Shown here: positions 26,995 through 35,480 of the stretch, piece after piece
Layout of the letters: every line of letters starts with the position of its first letter
How positions within the stretch are numbered: position 1 is the first letter of the stretch
Assembly (NCBI GenBank): GCA_016703605.1
Contig: JADJBU010000010.1
Location: 47,665-111,664 of the forward strand
Direction: 5' to 3'
Length of the DNA stretch: 64,000 bases
Source of the DNA: Candidatus Villigracilis adiacens
GTDB taxonomy: Bacteria > Chloroflexota > Anaerolineae > Anaerolineales > Villigracilaceae
Position numbers and translations under genes: made by a program
Notes under the pieces: generated by a model
What the model saw: only the letters and a program-made list of their open reading frames with translations
Databases searched by the model: none
What the model was told of the DNA's origin: nothing

Positions 26995-28098
26995 TTACTT
27001 CAGATCTTCAGCCTTGATGTAGCCGCTATCGATCAACAGCTTCTCGTAGTTGGTGATGTCTACGCTGTAGGGGGTCAACAGGTAGGAAGAAACAACTTTG
27101 ACGCCGTTGTCGTAGGTCTTGGTGTCGTTGACGTCCACGGTTTCGCCCTTGAGTGCCTGATCCACCATCTTGGCGGTCTGGGCAGCGAGTTCGCGGGTGT
27201 CTTTGAACACGGTGTAAGCCTGTTCGCCAGCGATCATGGCCTTGACGGAAGCAACTTCTGCATCCTGACCGGTGATGACAGGCCAGGGCTGGTCAGCGGT
27301 GCCGTAACCAACGCCGCGGAGAGCAGCGATGATACCGCGGCTCAAACCATCGTACGGGGAGAGCACACCATCAACGCGCTTGTCGGTGTAGTTGGCGCTC
27401 AGGAGGTTTTCCATGCGGGACTGAGCAACAGCGCCGTCCCAGCGAAGGGTACCGACTACGTCCATGCCCATTTGACCACTGGGGATAACGATCGTGCCGG
27501 AGTCGATGAAGGGCTGGATAACGGACATAGCGCCATCATAGAAGTAGAAGGCATTGGTGTCGTCGGGGGAGCCACCGAAGAGTTCAACGTTGAAAGGACC
27601 AACGCCAGCAGGGGCTGCTTCACCGGGGGTGAGTCCGAGTCCATTGAGGAGCTGGGTTCCCTGGATCACGCCGACGCCGAAGTTATCGAATGTAGCATAG
27701 TAATCAACATTTTCGGTCTTGGAGATCAAGCGGTCATAAGCGATCACGAGCACGCCAGCTTCCTTCGCCTTGGCAAGCACGTCAGAGAGGGTCGAGCCGT
27801 CGATGGCAGCGATCACGAGCACATCAGCGCCCTTGGTGACCATGTTTTCGATCTGGGCGATCTGGTTCGGGATATCGTTGTCAGCGAACTGAAGGTCGGT
27901 GGCGTAGCCAAGTTCTTCGAAGGACTTGACCATGCTTTCGCCGTCAGAGATCCAGCGAGTAGAGGTCTTGGTGGGCATGGAGATGCCGACCAATTTCTGC
28001 TCGTCACCGCCGCTAGCAGCACCGCCGCCACAGGCAGACAGTACAAGGCTGAGCAACATTAGCACCGCTAAAAAGCTAAAGAGTATTTTCTTGGACAT
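26995..28098 (-). CDS. chvE: ChvE-type multiple sugar-binding lipoprotein
   Basis: A 367-residue periplasmic-type sugar-binding protein. The signal ends in LSLVLSACGGG, a lipobox, so it is lipid-anchored. The mature part opens VGISMPTKTSTRWISDGE, contains ADVLVIAAIDGSTL, VIAYDRLI and PWPVITGQDAEVASVKAMI, the ChvE/XylF pattern. It is the first gene of the importer operon, downstream of a divergent-free gap of about 210 bases and the lacI-family gene. AGGAGA precedes the ATG. Confidence 0.93.
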   Translation of the reverse strand: MSKKILFSFLAVLMLLSLVLSACGGGAASGGDEQKLVGISMPTKTSTRWISDGESMVKSFEELGYATDLQFADNDIPNQIAQIENMVTKGADVLVIAAIDGSTLSDVLAKAKEAGVLVIAYDRLISKTENVDYYATFDNFGVGVIQGTQLLNGLGLTPGEAAPAGVGPFNVELFGGSPDDTNAFYFYDGAMSVIQPFIDSGTIVIPSGQMGMDVVGTLRWDGAVAQSRMENLLSANYTDKRVDGVLSPYDGLSRGIIAALRGVGYGTADQPWPVITGQDAEVASVKAMIAGEQAYTVFKDTRELAAQTAKMVDQALKGETVDVNDTKTYDNGVKVVSSYLLTPYSVDITNYEKLLIDSGYIKAEDLK

Positions 28099-28306
28099 TT
28101 CTTCTCCTTGTTTTGATTACAAATGTGATATTGGCATTGTCGCGAAATGAAAAAGAACTTTGCGTTGATTTCCAGTCTCGCGCAGGCACCGTAGCTGCCA
28201 ATGGACAAGGGTGCGTCTTGCGCTTGCAATACTTTCATTTTCTTACTTGCCTGACAGCATCACCTCCTTGGTGTTTTCCTTGTTTCAACAATCTGTGGAA
28301 AAAAAA

Positions 28307-29344
28307 TTATTTTGAACTTTCACGAATTACCAATGTAGGTTGAATAAACCTGGATTGGGCAGCAATGAATTGATTGTTTTGGCGTGCCTGGATCATTTGG
28401 ACGATGCTTTGTACAGCCTCTTCGCCCAGTCTTTGCAAATCCTGAGAAATGGTTGTGAGAGAGGGGTAAAAGTGCTCCGATTCCGGGATGTTGTCAAAAC
28501 CGACTACAGCCAACTGCCCAGGGATCGAAATTCCCTGACGATGTGCTTCGCGTAAAACACTTAATGCCATTTGGTCATTGGCAACGAAAACAGAGTCGAG
28601 GTAGGGAAAAGATTCGAGTAGCTGGAGAAATGCCTGTTCTCCACTTGATGAAGACCAATTTCCTTCTGCGCAACGCTCTTCCGAAGCGTCGATCCCTGCT
28701 TTTTGAAGAGTCTCTCTCCATCCGCGTTTTCGTTCTGAGGCTTCCCACCAACTTTGAGGACCGGATATATGCCCGATTCTTCGTTTCCCGTTTGCTAAAA
28801 GGTGCTCGGTTGCCATGACAGCACCCTGATAGTTATTAGTGGCAACACTTGAAATTCCGGGGCGGGGTTGCATGGCAAGAAAAAGGACAGGGACGGAGAT
28901 GTTCTGAAGGCGTTCTTCCAACCAGGCATGATTATCCCCGATTTCAGGGGCAGCCCATAAAATGCCGTCTACTTGGCGGGCAAGTAGTGAGTCGATCACA
29001 TCCTCGATGCGGTTCATGCCGAAGTTATCGAGCTCTTGCATAACAAGCATATAGCCCAACTGATCGGACTGATCGGCAATTCCATTGAGCGTGCGTGAGG
29101 GACCTATATATTTTAGCCCATAAGTTACAACGCCCAGCGTGTAACTTCGTTGTTGGATCAAGCTGCGGGCAAGTGTGCTGGGGCGGTACCCCAATTCTTC
29201 AACGACCCCCTCAACCCGTTGGCGGGTTGTTTCTGAAACATATGAAAATTTGTTTATCACGCGTGAAACTGTCTGCGTGGATACTCCAGCTGCCTGTGCA
29301 ACATCTTTTATAGTGACACGTTTAGGAGGATTAGACAAATTCAA
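28307..29344 (-). CDS. LacI-family transcriptional regulator
   Basis: A 345-residue repressor. The N-terminal helix-turn-helix reads VTIKDVAQAAGVSTQTVSRVINK, followed by the hinge YRPSTLARSL and a periplasmic-binding-protein-like sensor domain ending in TTISQDLQRLGEEAV. The start is a TTG at 29344; no ATG is available upstream of the domain. A 36-bp perfect palindrome with two abutting TGTTATCGATAACA operators lies 19 bases upstream, so it probably represses itself, and by position it probably controls the sugar importer and pentose genes. Confidence 0.93.
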   Translation of the reverse strand: MNLSNPPKRVTIKDVAQAAGVSTQTVSRVINKFSYVSETTRQRVEGVVEELGYRPSTLARSLIQQRSYTLGVVTYGLKYIGPSRTLNGIADQSDQLGYMLVMQELDNFGMNRIEDVIDSLLARQVDGILWAAPEIGDNHAWLEERLQNISVPVLFLAMQPRPGISSVATNNYQGAVMATEHLLANGKRRIGHISGPQSWWEASERKRGWRETLQKAGIDASEERCAEGNWSSSSGEQAFLQLLESFPYLDSVFVANDQMALSVLREAHRQGISIPGQLAVVGFDNIPESEHFYPSLTTISQDLQRLGEEAVQSIVQMIQARQNNQFIAAQSRFIQPTLVIRESSK

Positions 29345-29362
29345 GGCGCTTTTACCAAGATA

Positions 29363-29398
29363 ATTATGTTATCGATAACATGTTATCGATAACATAAT
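29363..29398. promoter_or_regulatory. tandem LacI-type operator, 36-bp perfect palindrome
   Basis: Two copies of the 14-base palindrome TGTTATCGATAACA (29367-29380 and 29381-29394) abut directly; with flanking ATTA and TAAT the whole 36 bases are self-complementary. The central TATCGATA resembles LacI/GalR operators. It lies immediately upstream of the lacI-family gene. Confidence 0.8.
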
Positions 29399-29900
29399 AG
29401 CAAAAGAAATTCTTAGAGTCAAGAGGCAATTTTTGTCTGGAGAACCTAGGTTCGAGGTAAATTGTGTTGTATCCACCCTGCCTGCACATAATTAGCGATT
29501 ATGTTTATCCACCCGGCTTACCCTTCAAACAGATTCTCCACAGGGGTGCAAAAATAACATTCTCGCTCTGGGCAGAAAAAAGAAGTCAGCGCTCCTGTGA
29601 ATCTAAGATGGTATATCTATCTTCTGAGAAGCTATCTTCCGCAAACATTACAACCTTCGCTGGTTACTTCCACACAGACTGTTTTATTTCAATTACCTGC
29701 CAACTTTTTGGTGGCTCTAGTTGCATTTGAGCATAAGGCAACCTCCTTATTAATTTAATATGGAAGAACGCGCCCTGTCGCAGCTAGAGCTTCATCCGCT
29801 GGTATGTTCAAGTACAAAATGGTATCAGGAACACATCCACAATCAGCGATCATGAGTGATCAGGTCGGTGAAATGCTTTTCAGCCCGGGCTAAAGAGATA
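29399..29900. other. intergenic region with no recognisable gene
   Basis: About 500 bases between the lacI-family gene and the pentapeptide gene. Short open frames exist, but none has a ribosome binding site, a recognisable family or good codon use. No structural RNA is apparent. Confidence 0.4.
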
Positions 29901-29938
29901 AATGAAAAGAGCATCCGCATGGATGCTCTTTTCATTTA
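29901..29938 (-). terminator. terminator after the pentapeptide gene
   Basis: AAATGAAAAGAGCATCC and GGATGCTCTTTTCATTT form a long perfect stem around a short loop, with T-rich 3' flank on either strand, just after the pentapeptide-repeat stop. A near-identical stem (AAAGAGCATC) lies at 33341-33371. Confidence 0.7.
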
Positions 29939-30382
29939 TTGCGAGACTCGATTAGCTCCGGCAGCAAGTGGGTCAAAGTCTTGTGCCCACTGAGTGAAGT
30001 CATTGAATGTTGCCCCGGTGATTTTGACACCCTTTAAATTGGCATCACTGAAATTGGCATGACTCAAGTTTGCGCCGCTCATATCGGCACCACTGAGATC
30101 GGCACGACTCAAGTTTGCGCCACTTAAGTCTGCTTCGATGAGAGTGGCGTTATGGAAGTTTGCGCCGGTCAGGCTGGCGTCTTCCAGATTAGCGCGGTTC
30201 AAGTTGGCATACCGTAGTTTTGCATCATCTAAAAAAGCACGGTTTAGATTTACTCCGCTTAGGTCTGCTTTACTCAGCTCGGCATTATTCAAACTGGCTT
30301 TGCTCAAGTCCAGCCCTGCCAGTTGAAGCGGTTTTTCTCCGCTGAGCAATTCAGCGAGTTCTTCTTTTGTAAATTGTGTCAT
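29936..30382 (-). CDS. pentapeptide-repeat protein
   Basis: A 148-residue protein. After a short N-terminal helix (FTKEELAELLSGEKPLQL) come about twenty A(D/N)LxX pentapeptide repeats, for example LSGANLSRADLSGADMSG, which fold into a right-handed quadrilateral beta-helix. Function of such proteins varies (DNA-gyrase mimicry, scaffolding) and cannot be told here. I chose the ATG at 30382; upstream in-frame codons read as unrelated sequence. A -10-like TACACT (30394-30389) ends 6 bases before the ATG, so the message may be leaderless. Confidence 0.82.
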   Translation of the reverse strand: MTQFTKEELAELLSGEKPLQLAGLDLSKASLNNAELSKADLSGVNLNRAFLDDAKLRYANLNRANLEDASLTGANFHNATLIEADLSGANLSRADLSGADMSGANLSHANFSDANLKGVKITGATFNDFTQWAQDFDPLAAGANRVSQ

Positions 30383-30412
30383 GTGCCCAGTGTAACATGA
30401 AGTTTGCGGCTG

Positions 30413-30418
30413 TATAAT
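30413..30418 (+). promoter_or_regulatory. TATAAT -10 box of the alpha/beta hydrolase gene
   Basis: A consensus TATAAT 18 bases before the ATG at 30437, followed by a CAGGAGA ribosome binding site. It lies close to the oppositely oriented TACACT box of the pentapeptide gene, so the two promoters are divergent and nearly overlap. Confidence 0.55.
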
Positions 30419-30436
30419 TTTTGCAGGAGAATTATC

Positions 30437-31561
30437 ATGGCAGAGACATACCGACATTTGGGCGTGTTTAGTGATTGGGTGGCAGCTGCAAAGGAAAAGC
30501 ATCCGCTTTATCCCTTGGCGGCACCCGGTAAGCAGACTCAGGCTTTGCTGCGCGAGTCGTTAGGGTTTCAAGGGAAGGACGAATCCCCGCAAGATGTCCG
30601 CATCGAAAAAGAATGGGAAAAAGACGGCATCATCGGGCAGGAAGTTTCCTGGTCTGTTGGCTACGGTCCGCGGACGCATGCCTACGTGCTGAAACCTGCC
30701 GGGGTCAAAGAACCATTGCCAGGTGTGCTGGCATTGCATGACCACAGCGACTTCAAGTTCTATGGCAAGGAAAAGATCGCCGATGGCGCAGACGAGCCTT
30801 CGGAGGTGCTGACCGAGTTTCGCAACCTGCCCTATGGCGGCAGAGCGTATGTCAATGCCTTGGCGCGAGAAGGATTCATGGTGGTCGTCCATGATGTCTT
30901 TTTGTGGGGCAGCCGCCGCTTTCCGCTCGAAACGATGAGAGACATGATGGGAGAGAAGACCGCCACTCTGCTTGAACGAAGCGATGCGGTTTCAGAGATC
31001 GAGCGCTATAACCAAGCTGCCTATTTCCATGAACACTGGGTTTGCAAATATTGCAACGTCCTCGGTAAGAACATGGCAGGCGTGGTGGCGTATGAAGACC
31101 GTGTAGCGTTGAATTATTTGCTGTCCCGTTCGGATGTGAATAAAGAACATGTGGGCTGCATCGGACTTTCAGGCGGAGGCAATCGTGCCGCTTTGTTGAG
31201 CGCGTTGCACGAAAAAATCTCTGCCACGGTCATCATCGGTTTGATGACCACCTACGAAGCCCTGCTCGACCATAATATGTCGCACACATGGATGTTATTC
31301 CCCTTCGGCTGGGTACGTCACGGAGACTGGTCGGATATTGCCGCCTGCCGGGCACCTTCTCCGTTATTGGTTCAATATGACTTGCAAGATTATCTTTTCA
31401 CCGAACAAGGCATGCAAGATGCGCATCTGCGTTTGCAAAACCACTATGCCAGTGTCGGCAAGCCGGATGCTTACACCGGACAGTTCTATCCCGGTACGCA
31501 CAAGTTCGACCTTGAAATGCAAGCAGCGGCATTTGATTGGTTAAAGGGACAGTTACAGTAA
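30437..31561 (+). CDS. alpha/beta hydrolase, dienelactone hydrolase-like
   Basis: A 374-residue alpha/beta hydrolase. PGVLALHDHSD is the oxyanion-loop strand, the nucleophile elbow is GCIGLSGGGNRAA (Ser), and a C-terminal PGTHKFD supplies the His. The family includes acetyl xylan esterases and dienelactone hydrolases. Its 3' end overlaps that of the nucleotidyltransferase gene on the opposite strand by 9 bases. Substrate unknown; a carbohydrate-ester role would fit the region but is inference. Confidence 0.8.
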   Translation: MAETYRHLGVFSDWVAAAKEKHPLYPLAAPGKQTQALLRESLGFQGKDESPQDVRIEKEWEKDGIIGQEVSWSVGYGPRTHAYVLKPAGVKEPLPGVLALHDHSDFKFYGKEKIADGADEPSEVLTEFRNLPYGGRAYVNALAREGFMVVVHDVFLWGSRRFPLETMRDMMGEKTATLLERSDAVSEIERYNQAAYFHEHWVCKYCNVLGKNMAGVVAYEDRVALNYLLSRSDVNKEHVGCIGLSGGGNRAALLSALHEKISATVIIGLMTTYEALLDHNMSHTWMLFPFGWVRHGDWSDIAACRAPSPLLVQYDLQDYLFTEQGMQDAHLRLQNHYASVGKPDAYTGQFYPGTHKFDLEMQAAAFDWLKGQLQ

Positions 31562-32254
31562 AGAAGCATCCCATTCGTTAGGCGCAGGCTGTAAGACTCC
31601 AATAGCTTTGAACCCATCCAGAAGCATTGCATCAATGGCGGCTTGCATTTCGATCTCGCCGCGTTCTGAAGGCGTCACCTTTGCCAGATACTCCCACACT
31701 TGCGGCGGCAGGATGAACAAGATCGATGCCGCATAGGGACTCATGATCTCTTCCCGCTTCGGCTTTTCAATGATGCGTTTCACCCGCCATTCGGCATCTA
31801 CATCCACGCTGGAGCGGGCGCTCAATTCATCCACCAGGCATTCTTTCAGGCTCATCACAATATCTGCCTGATTGGACTCATAGGCTCTAACGAGTTCAAG
31901 CAAAGCATTCTCTTCCAAAAGATAATCGGTTGCCGCCACCAACACCGGCTCATTCTTGATCCAAGCCTGCGGCACAGACAGTAATGCATCCCCATTGCCG
32001 CGCAATGACGATTGATGCGCGAAACTTGCCGTGAGATCCCATTGTGAACCATCGCCTACGTACGCGAATATTTTTTCTTCCAAATGATTCGTCACCAGGC
32101 ACACTTGTTCCACGCCCGCCTTTGAAACGGCACGCAGCACATAATCGAGTGTGGGGCGTCCATGCACTGCCAACAACGGCTTGGGGGTTTCATCTGTGTA
32201 CGGGCGCTGACGTTTTCCACGACCCGCCGCCAACAACACCGCCGAACGTATCAT
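31553..32254 (-). CDS. sugar-phosphate nucleotidyltransferase
   Basis: A 233-residue GT-A-fold nucleotidyltransferase. The signature LLAAGRGKRQRPYTDETPKPLLAV is at the N-terminus, with the metal-binding Asp in VAATDYLL and VKRIIEKPKREE later. Its ATG overlaps the stop of the upstream kinase gene (ATGA), a strong sign that the two enzymes act together: kinase makes sugar-1-phosphate and this enzyme makes the nucleotide sugar. Confidence 0.83.
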   Translation of the reverse strand: MIRSAVLLAAGRGKRQRPYTDETPKPLLAVHGRPTLDYVLRAVSKAGVEQVCLVTNHLEEKIFAYVGDGSQWDLTASFAHQSSLRGNGDALLSVPQAWIKNEPVLVAATDYLLEENALLELVRAYESNQADIVMSLKECLVDELSARSSVDVDAEWRVKRIIEKPKREEIMSPYAASILFILPPQVWEYLAKVTPSERGEIEMQAAIDAMLLDGFKAIGVLQPAPNEWDASLL

Positions 32255-33318
32255 TGCAGTCCATCTCCCGTCTCTGCTACAAAAACATTTGAAGGCAAGT
32301 TGGGATGCAGCGCCAAAAACTTTTCGGCGATCTCCCCGCAGGCTTTCTCTGCTTCATCACGTTTTGCCAATGCGACCACGCAGCCGCCGTATCCGCCGCC
32401 GCTAAAGCGACTTCCATAAACTCCGCTTGTGCTGCTGGCGATCTCATGTAGTTGGATCAAGACTTCACTACCAGATTCATAGTTCTTGATGGATGACTCG
32501 CAGGACTGATTCATGAGCTGACCAAAGCGCACCGCATCAGACTCCGCCCAAGCCTGTTTCCCCAACCGGACGCGTTCCACTTCGCCGAAAAAGTGTTCCG
32601 CTCTCTTACGTAGATTCTCCGGTAAAGATTTTTTCTTCAGCTCAAAGACATCACGCGGCACATCCCCTAGTTTTTGTGCATCTGTTTTCATCAACGCTGC
32701 TGCTTCATGACATTCCGTCACGCGGACGTTGAATCCGCTTTTGGTGAGTTCGCGTGAAATACCTGAGTACGCTACGATCCACGCCGAATCGTTTTCAGCG
32801 GAGTCTAAGACCAGGGAAACAGAACCCGTAACCACGTCCATGAAAAGAAGCGCGTTCTTATTTCCATACACAATGCTCATTGGGTCAAGGAGTCCGTTTT
32901 GCAGCCCGAGTTGGTCATGCTCCAATTCAAAATCAAGCTGAATAAGCTGCTGATTGGTGAGTTCGATGCGGTTCACATCCGCAAGCGCTTTGAGATACGC
33001 CAACCCCACCGAAGCAGACGAACTCAAGCCCGCACCGATCAGCGAACCATGGACTTGGGCATGCATGCCAACTTTTGGCTTCAGAACCCGCGCCGCCGCC
33101 TGGGCATAACGCGCCCAATGCGAGAGGTCGAGTTCGCCGATGTTGAACGATGCTTCGCCATAACGCTCACTGATGAGATGGATCTCGCTGGAAGTGTTCG
33201 GTTCATAGGTAAGCGTGGTGCCAAGCTGGATCGTGCGTCCCAACACTGCGCCGCCCTGATGGTCGATGTGCGCACCGATGGGACAAATGCGATACGGAGA
33301 GAAAATGGTCATTGCCAT
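32251..33318 (-). CDS. GHMP sugar kinase, galacturonokinase/galactokinase-like
   Basis: A 355-residue GHMP kinase. The N-terminal sugar-binding motif reads YRICPIGAHIDHQGG (residues 9-23), where ordinary galactokinases have R-x-N-L-I-G-E-H-x-D-Y; plant galacturonokinase has a very similar C-P-x-G-A-H-I-D-H-Q-G-G. The ATP loop is GAGLSSSASVGL and the C-terminal motif FSGGGYGGCVVAL. A nucleotidyltransferase is translationally coupled downstream. I suggest uronic acid or galactose salvage to the nucleotide sugar; the uronate preference is inferred only from motif similarity. A TAGACT box 9 bases before the ATG suggests a leaderless promoter. Confidence 0.8.
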   Translation of the reverse strand: MAMTIFSPYRICPIGAHIDHQGGAVLGRTIQLGTTLTYEPNTSSEIHLISERYGEASFNIGELDLSHWARYAQAAARVLKPKVGMHAQVHGSLIGAGLSSSASVGLAYLKALADVNRIELTNQQLIQLDFELEHDQLGLQNGLLDPMSIVYGNKNALLFMDVVTGSVSLVLDSAENDSAWIVAYSGISRELTKSGFNVRVTECHEAAALMKTDAQKLGDVPRDVFELKKKSLPENLRKRAEHFFGEVERVRLGKQAWAESDAVRFGQLMNQSCESSIKNYESGSEVLIQLHEIASSTSGVYGSRFSGGGYGGCVVALAKRDEAEKACGEIAEKFLALHPNLPSNVFVAETGDGLQ

Positions 33319-33340
33319 AACGCGGCGAGTCTAACATGAA

Positions 33341-33371
33341 AAAAAGAGCATCCTTGCGAGATGCTCTTTTC
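33341..33371. terminator. bidirectional hairpin after the FAAL gene
   Basis: AAAGAGCATC and GATGCTCTTT flank a short loop with A and T runs on both sides, so it can terminate on the minus strand after the FAAL stop (33373). The stem sequence matches that at 29901-29938. Confidence 0.7.
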
Positions 33372-33372
33372 G

Positions 33373-35055
33373 TTATATCTTGCCAAGTTCGTGCAAAAAC
33401 TTTTCTTTGTTTGCTGAGCGAGCCGTCTTGCCGCTCGATGTTTTGATGATCCATTTATCGTCCACAACTCTGACATGCCGCAGCGCAATCGCCGAACTCT
33501 TCGTCACATGCTTGCGGATGGCATCTGCGATTGCCTCTTGCTCCGACGGGTCAGCTGAGTCTGCTTCGGCGATGATGACGACCTCTTCGGTTCCTTCTTC
33601 TTCGTCGTACATGCCAAAAGCGACGGTTCGTCCTTTGTGGACTCCATTTACTTCGCTGGCGAGAGATTCCAAATCTTGCGGGTACACGTTCTTGCCGCCA
33701 ACGATGATGAGGTCTTTCTTGCGTCCAGAAACGTACAATTCACCATCTGCGATATAACCGTAATCACCAGTCAGATACCAGCCGTTCTTGATAGCGGACT
33801 CTGTCGCATCGGGACGGTTGAAGTATTCGGTCAACATGCAATCGCTTTGGACGGCGATCTCGCCGACGGTACGATCTGATACGTCGTTGAAGTCTGCATC
33901 CACCACGCGGACTTTGGTATTGGGCAGTGGTTTCCCAGACGAGGTCATCTTCATCGAAGGCTGACCAGCTACGGGCGGAGTCGCGAGGCGTTGAGTCATG
34001 AAGCTCTCGCGGTCGATTTCATCCACGGCTGGCGTTCCATCCAATGGACTTTGAGTCACGGCGAAGACGTTCTCTGCCATGGCATAACAGGTTTGCAACG
34101 CAGACTTTTTCAAACCGTATGCCGAAAATTTTTCGTGAAAGAGCTCATGACTTTCAACGTGAACCGGCTCGGAACAGTTGATAATGGCGCGCCATGAAGA
34201 AAGGTCCACACCTTCGAGATTGCGCTCGCGAATTTTGTGAGCACAGAAGTTGTACGCAAAATTCGGCAGCCAGGTGAGCGTGCCCTTGTATTGCGAAACG
34301 GCTTGATGCAGTTTGTACGGCGCACGCACCCAATCGAAGGGCGACATGTTGACGAGCGGAATGCGCAACAGCACGGGCATGAGGAAGCAGGCGATGAAGC
34401 CCATGTCGTGATAAAGCGGCAGCCACGAAACGATGACGTCGCTGGCGGGGTCGATGTGCAGAGTTTGGCTGTAAGCGTTGAGTTGATTGAGCACGGCGCG
34501 ATGTGATAGCGCCACGCCTTTTTGTAAACCGGTCGTGCCGGAAGAATGTTGAAGCACAACAATATCTTCGGGAGAAGACTTGAAGCCTTGAAGATCTTCG
34601 AAATATGGTTCGGTTTCGGCTTCAATAGTACTTGTGAGAATCACATGCTTAACCGAATCACCTTCGGTGAGCGCACTACGGACTTCCGCTTCGAACTCGG
34701 GGTAAGTGACGATGGCGGTCGGCTTAGTGATGGAAATGAGCGAAGCAAGGTCAGCGCGATATTTTTCGGGTGCGAGTTTCTCAGTGAGAAACGGCATAAT
34801 GGAAGGAATCGCGCCGTGGAGGATGGCGCCCCAAAAGGCATAGACCAAATCCTCGCCGTGCTGTTGGATCAAAATGACCACTTCACCGGGTTTTATTCCT
34901 TCGCGGGCGTACGTCAATGCAAATCGATTCGCACCGTGGATCAGGTCGCGATAGGTGAGAGATTTGTCCGCTTGACCAGCGTGTTGCAAGATGATACTGG
35001 TCTTTTCAGGGACTTCCTGATAGGAGTGTTGGAGAAGGTTGGGAAGAGTGGTCAT
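33373..35055 (-). CDS. fatty acyl-AMP ligase-like (FAAL) enzyme
   Basis: A 560-residue adenylate-forming enzyme. The P-loop A3 motif is QHSSGTTGLQKGV; SWLPLYHDMGF, MSPFDWVRAPYKLHQAVSQYKGT and LPNFAYNFC match fatty acyl-AMP ligases more than acyl-CoA synthetases; the A8 region has SGRKKDLIIVGGKNVYPQDLE and the A10 Lys lies in IKTSSGKTAR. It would activate a carboxylic acid as acyl-AMP and load it on the acyl carrier protein encoded just upstream (35130-35375). In the proposed Dlt-like pathway it plays the DltA part. Confidence 0.88.
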   Translation of the reverse strand: MTTLPNLLQHSYQEVPEKTSIILQHAGQADKSLTYRDLIHGANRFALTYAREGIKPGEVVILIQQHGEDLVYAFWGAILHGAIPSIMPFLTEKLAPEKYRADLASLISITKPTAIVTYPEFEAEVRSALTEGDSVKHVILTSTIEAETEPYFEDLQGFKSSPEDIVVLQHSSGTTGLQKGVALSHRAVLNQLNAYSQTLHIDPASDVIVSWLPLYHDMGFIACFLMPVLLRIPLVNMSPFDWVRAPYKLHQAVSQYKGTLTWLPNFAYNFCAHKIRERNLEGVDLSSWRAIINCSEPVHVESHELFHEKFSAYGLKKSALQTCYAMAENVFAVTQSPLDGTPAVDEIDRESFMTQRLATPPVAGQPSMKMTSSGKPLPNTKVRVVDADFNDVSDRTVGEIAVQSDCMLTEYFNRPDATESAIKNGWYLTGDYGYIADGELYVSGRKKDLIIVGGKNVYPQDLESLASEVNGVHKGRTVAFGMYDEEEGTEEVVIIAEADSADPSEQEAIADAIRKHVTKSSAIALRHVRVVDDKWIIKTSSGKTARSANKEKFLHELGKI

Positions 35056-35060
35056 GGTTA

Positions 35061-35124
35061 GACGATAGACGATGGACCGTGGACGATGGACAACCTTATG
35101 GTCTATCGTCTATGGTCCATCGTC
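35061..35124. repeat. GACGATGGACC-type intergenic repeat
   Basis: Alternating GACGATAGAC/GATGGACCGTGG units form an inverted repeat between the ACP and FAAL genes. Similar sequence lies at 48473-48521, with weaker traces at 57915-57950 and 61396-61426. Confidence 0.55.
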
Positions 35125-35129
35125 ATTTT

Positions 35130-35375
35130 TTACTTGCGGGAGGAAATGAGCGCAGCCAGCTGATTGAGATTATCGAAGGTTTCTGCATTCAATTCGGTGT
35201 CTTCCACGCGGACGCCAAAGGTGTCTTCAATGAAGAGAGCGAGGTCCATTAGGCTGAACGAGTCGATCAGTCCGCTGGAGATGAGGGACTCATCGGCGGT
35301 GATGACTTTGTTTGGCTGCTTGAGAATTTTTTCAGCAATGAATTTTGCAATAGGGTTGATGATTTCAGTTGTCAT
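35130..35375 (-). CDS. acyl carrier protein
   Basis: An 81-residue acyl carrier protein. The phosphopantetheine attachment Ser is in GLIDSFSLMDLALFIED (Asp38-Ser39; the usual D-S-L is D-S-F). The protein is acidic and of helical-bundle length. I use the ATG at 35375; an upstream GTG at 35405 lies in a repeat. Directly downstream is the FAAL ligase and upstream an SGNH lipoprotein, MBOAT protein and microprotein, so it probably carries the acyl group for envelope acylation, as DltC does. Confidence 0.88.
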   Translation of the reverse strand: MTTEIINPIAKFIAEKILKQPNKVITADESLISSGLIDSFSLMDLALFIEDTFGVRVEDTELNAETFDNLNQLAALISSRK

Positions 35376-35399
35376 GAATTGTTTCCTTTTGAATACATT

Positions 35400-35472
35400 T
35401 ACCACAGATAAACGCAGATGAACGGGAATGATTGATCAATTCCATCCAATTCATCTGTGTCTATCTGTGGTT
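35400..35472. repeat. ACCACAGATAAA...TATCTGTGGT palindrome
   Basis: TTACCACAGATAAACGCAGATGAA pairs imperfectly with TTCATCTGTGTCTATCTGTGGT, forming a long intercistronic hairpin between the SGNH lipoprotein and ACP genes. Confidence 0.6.
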
Positions 35473-35480
35473 TATTTTGT

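Noticed and set aside
29464..29730. Open frame of 88 codons between lacI and the pentapeptide gene
   Set aside because: No ribosome binding site, no family resemblance, and composition like non-coding sequence.
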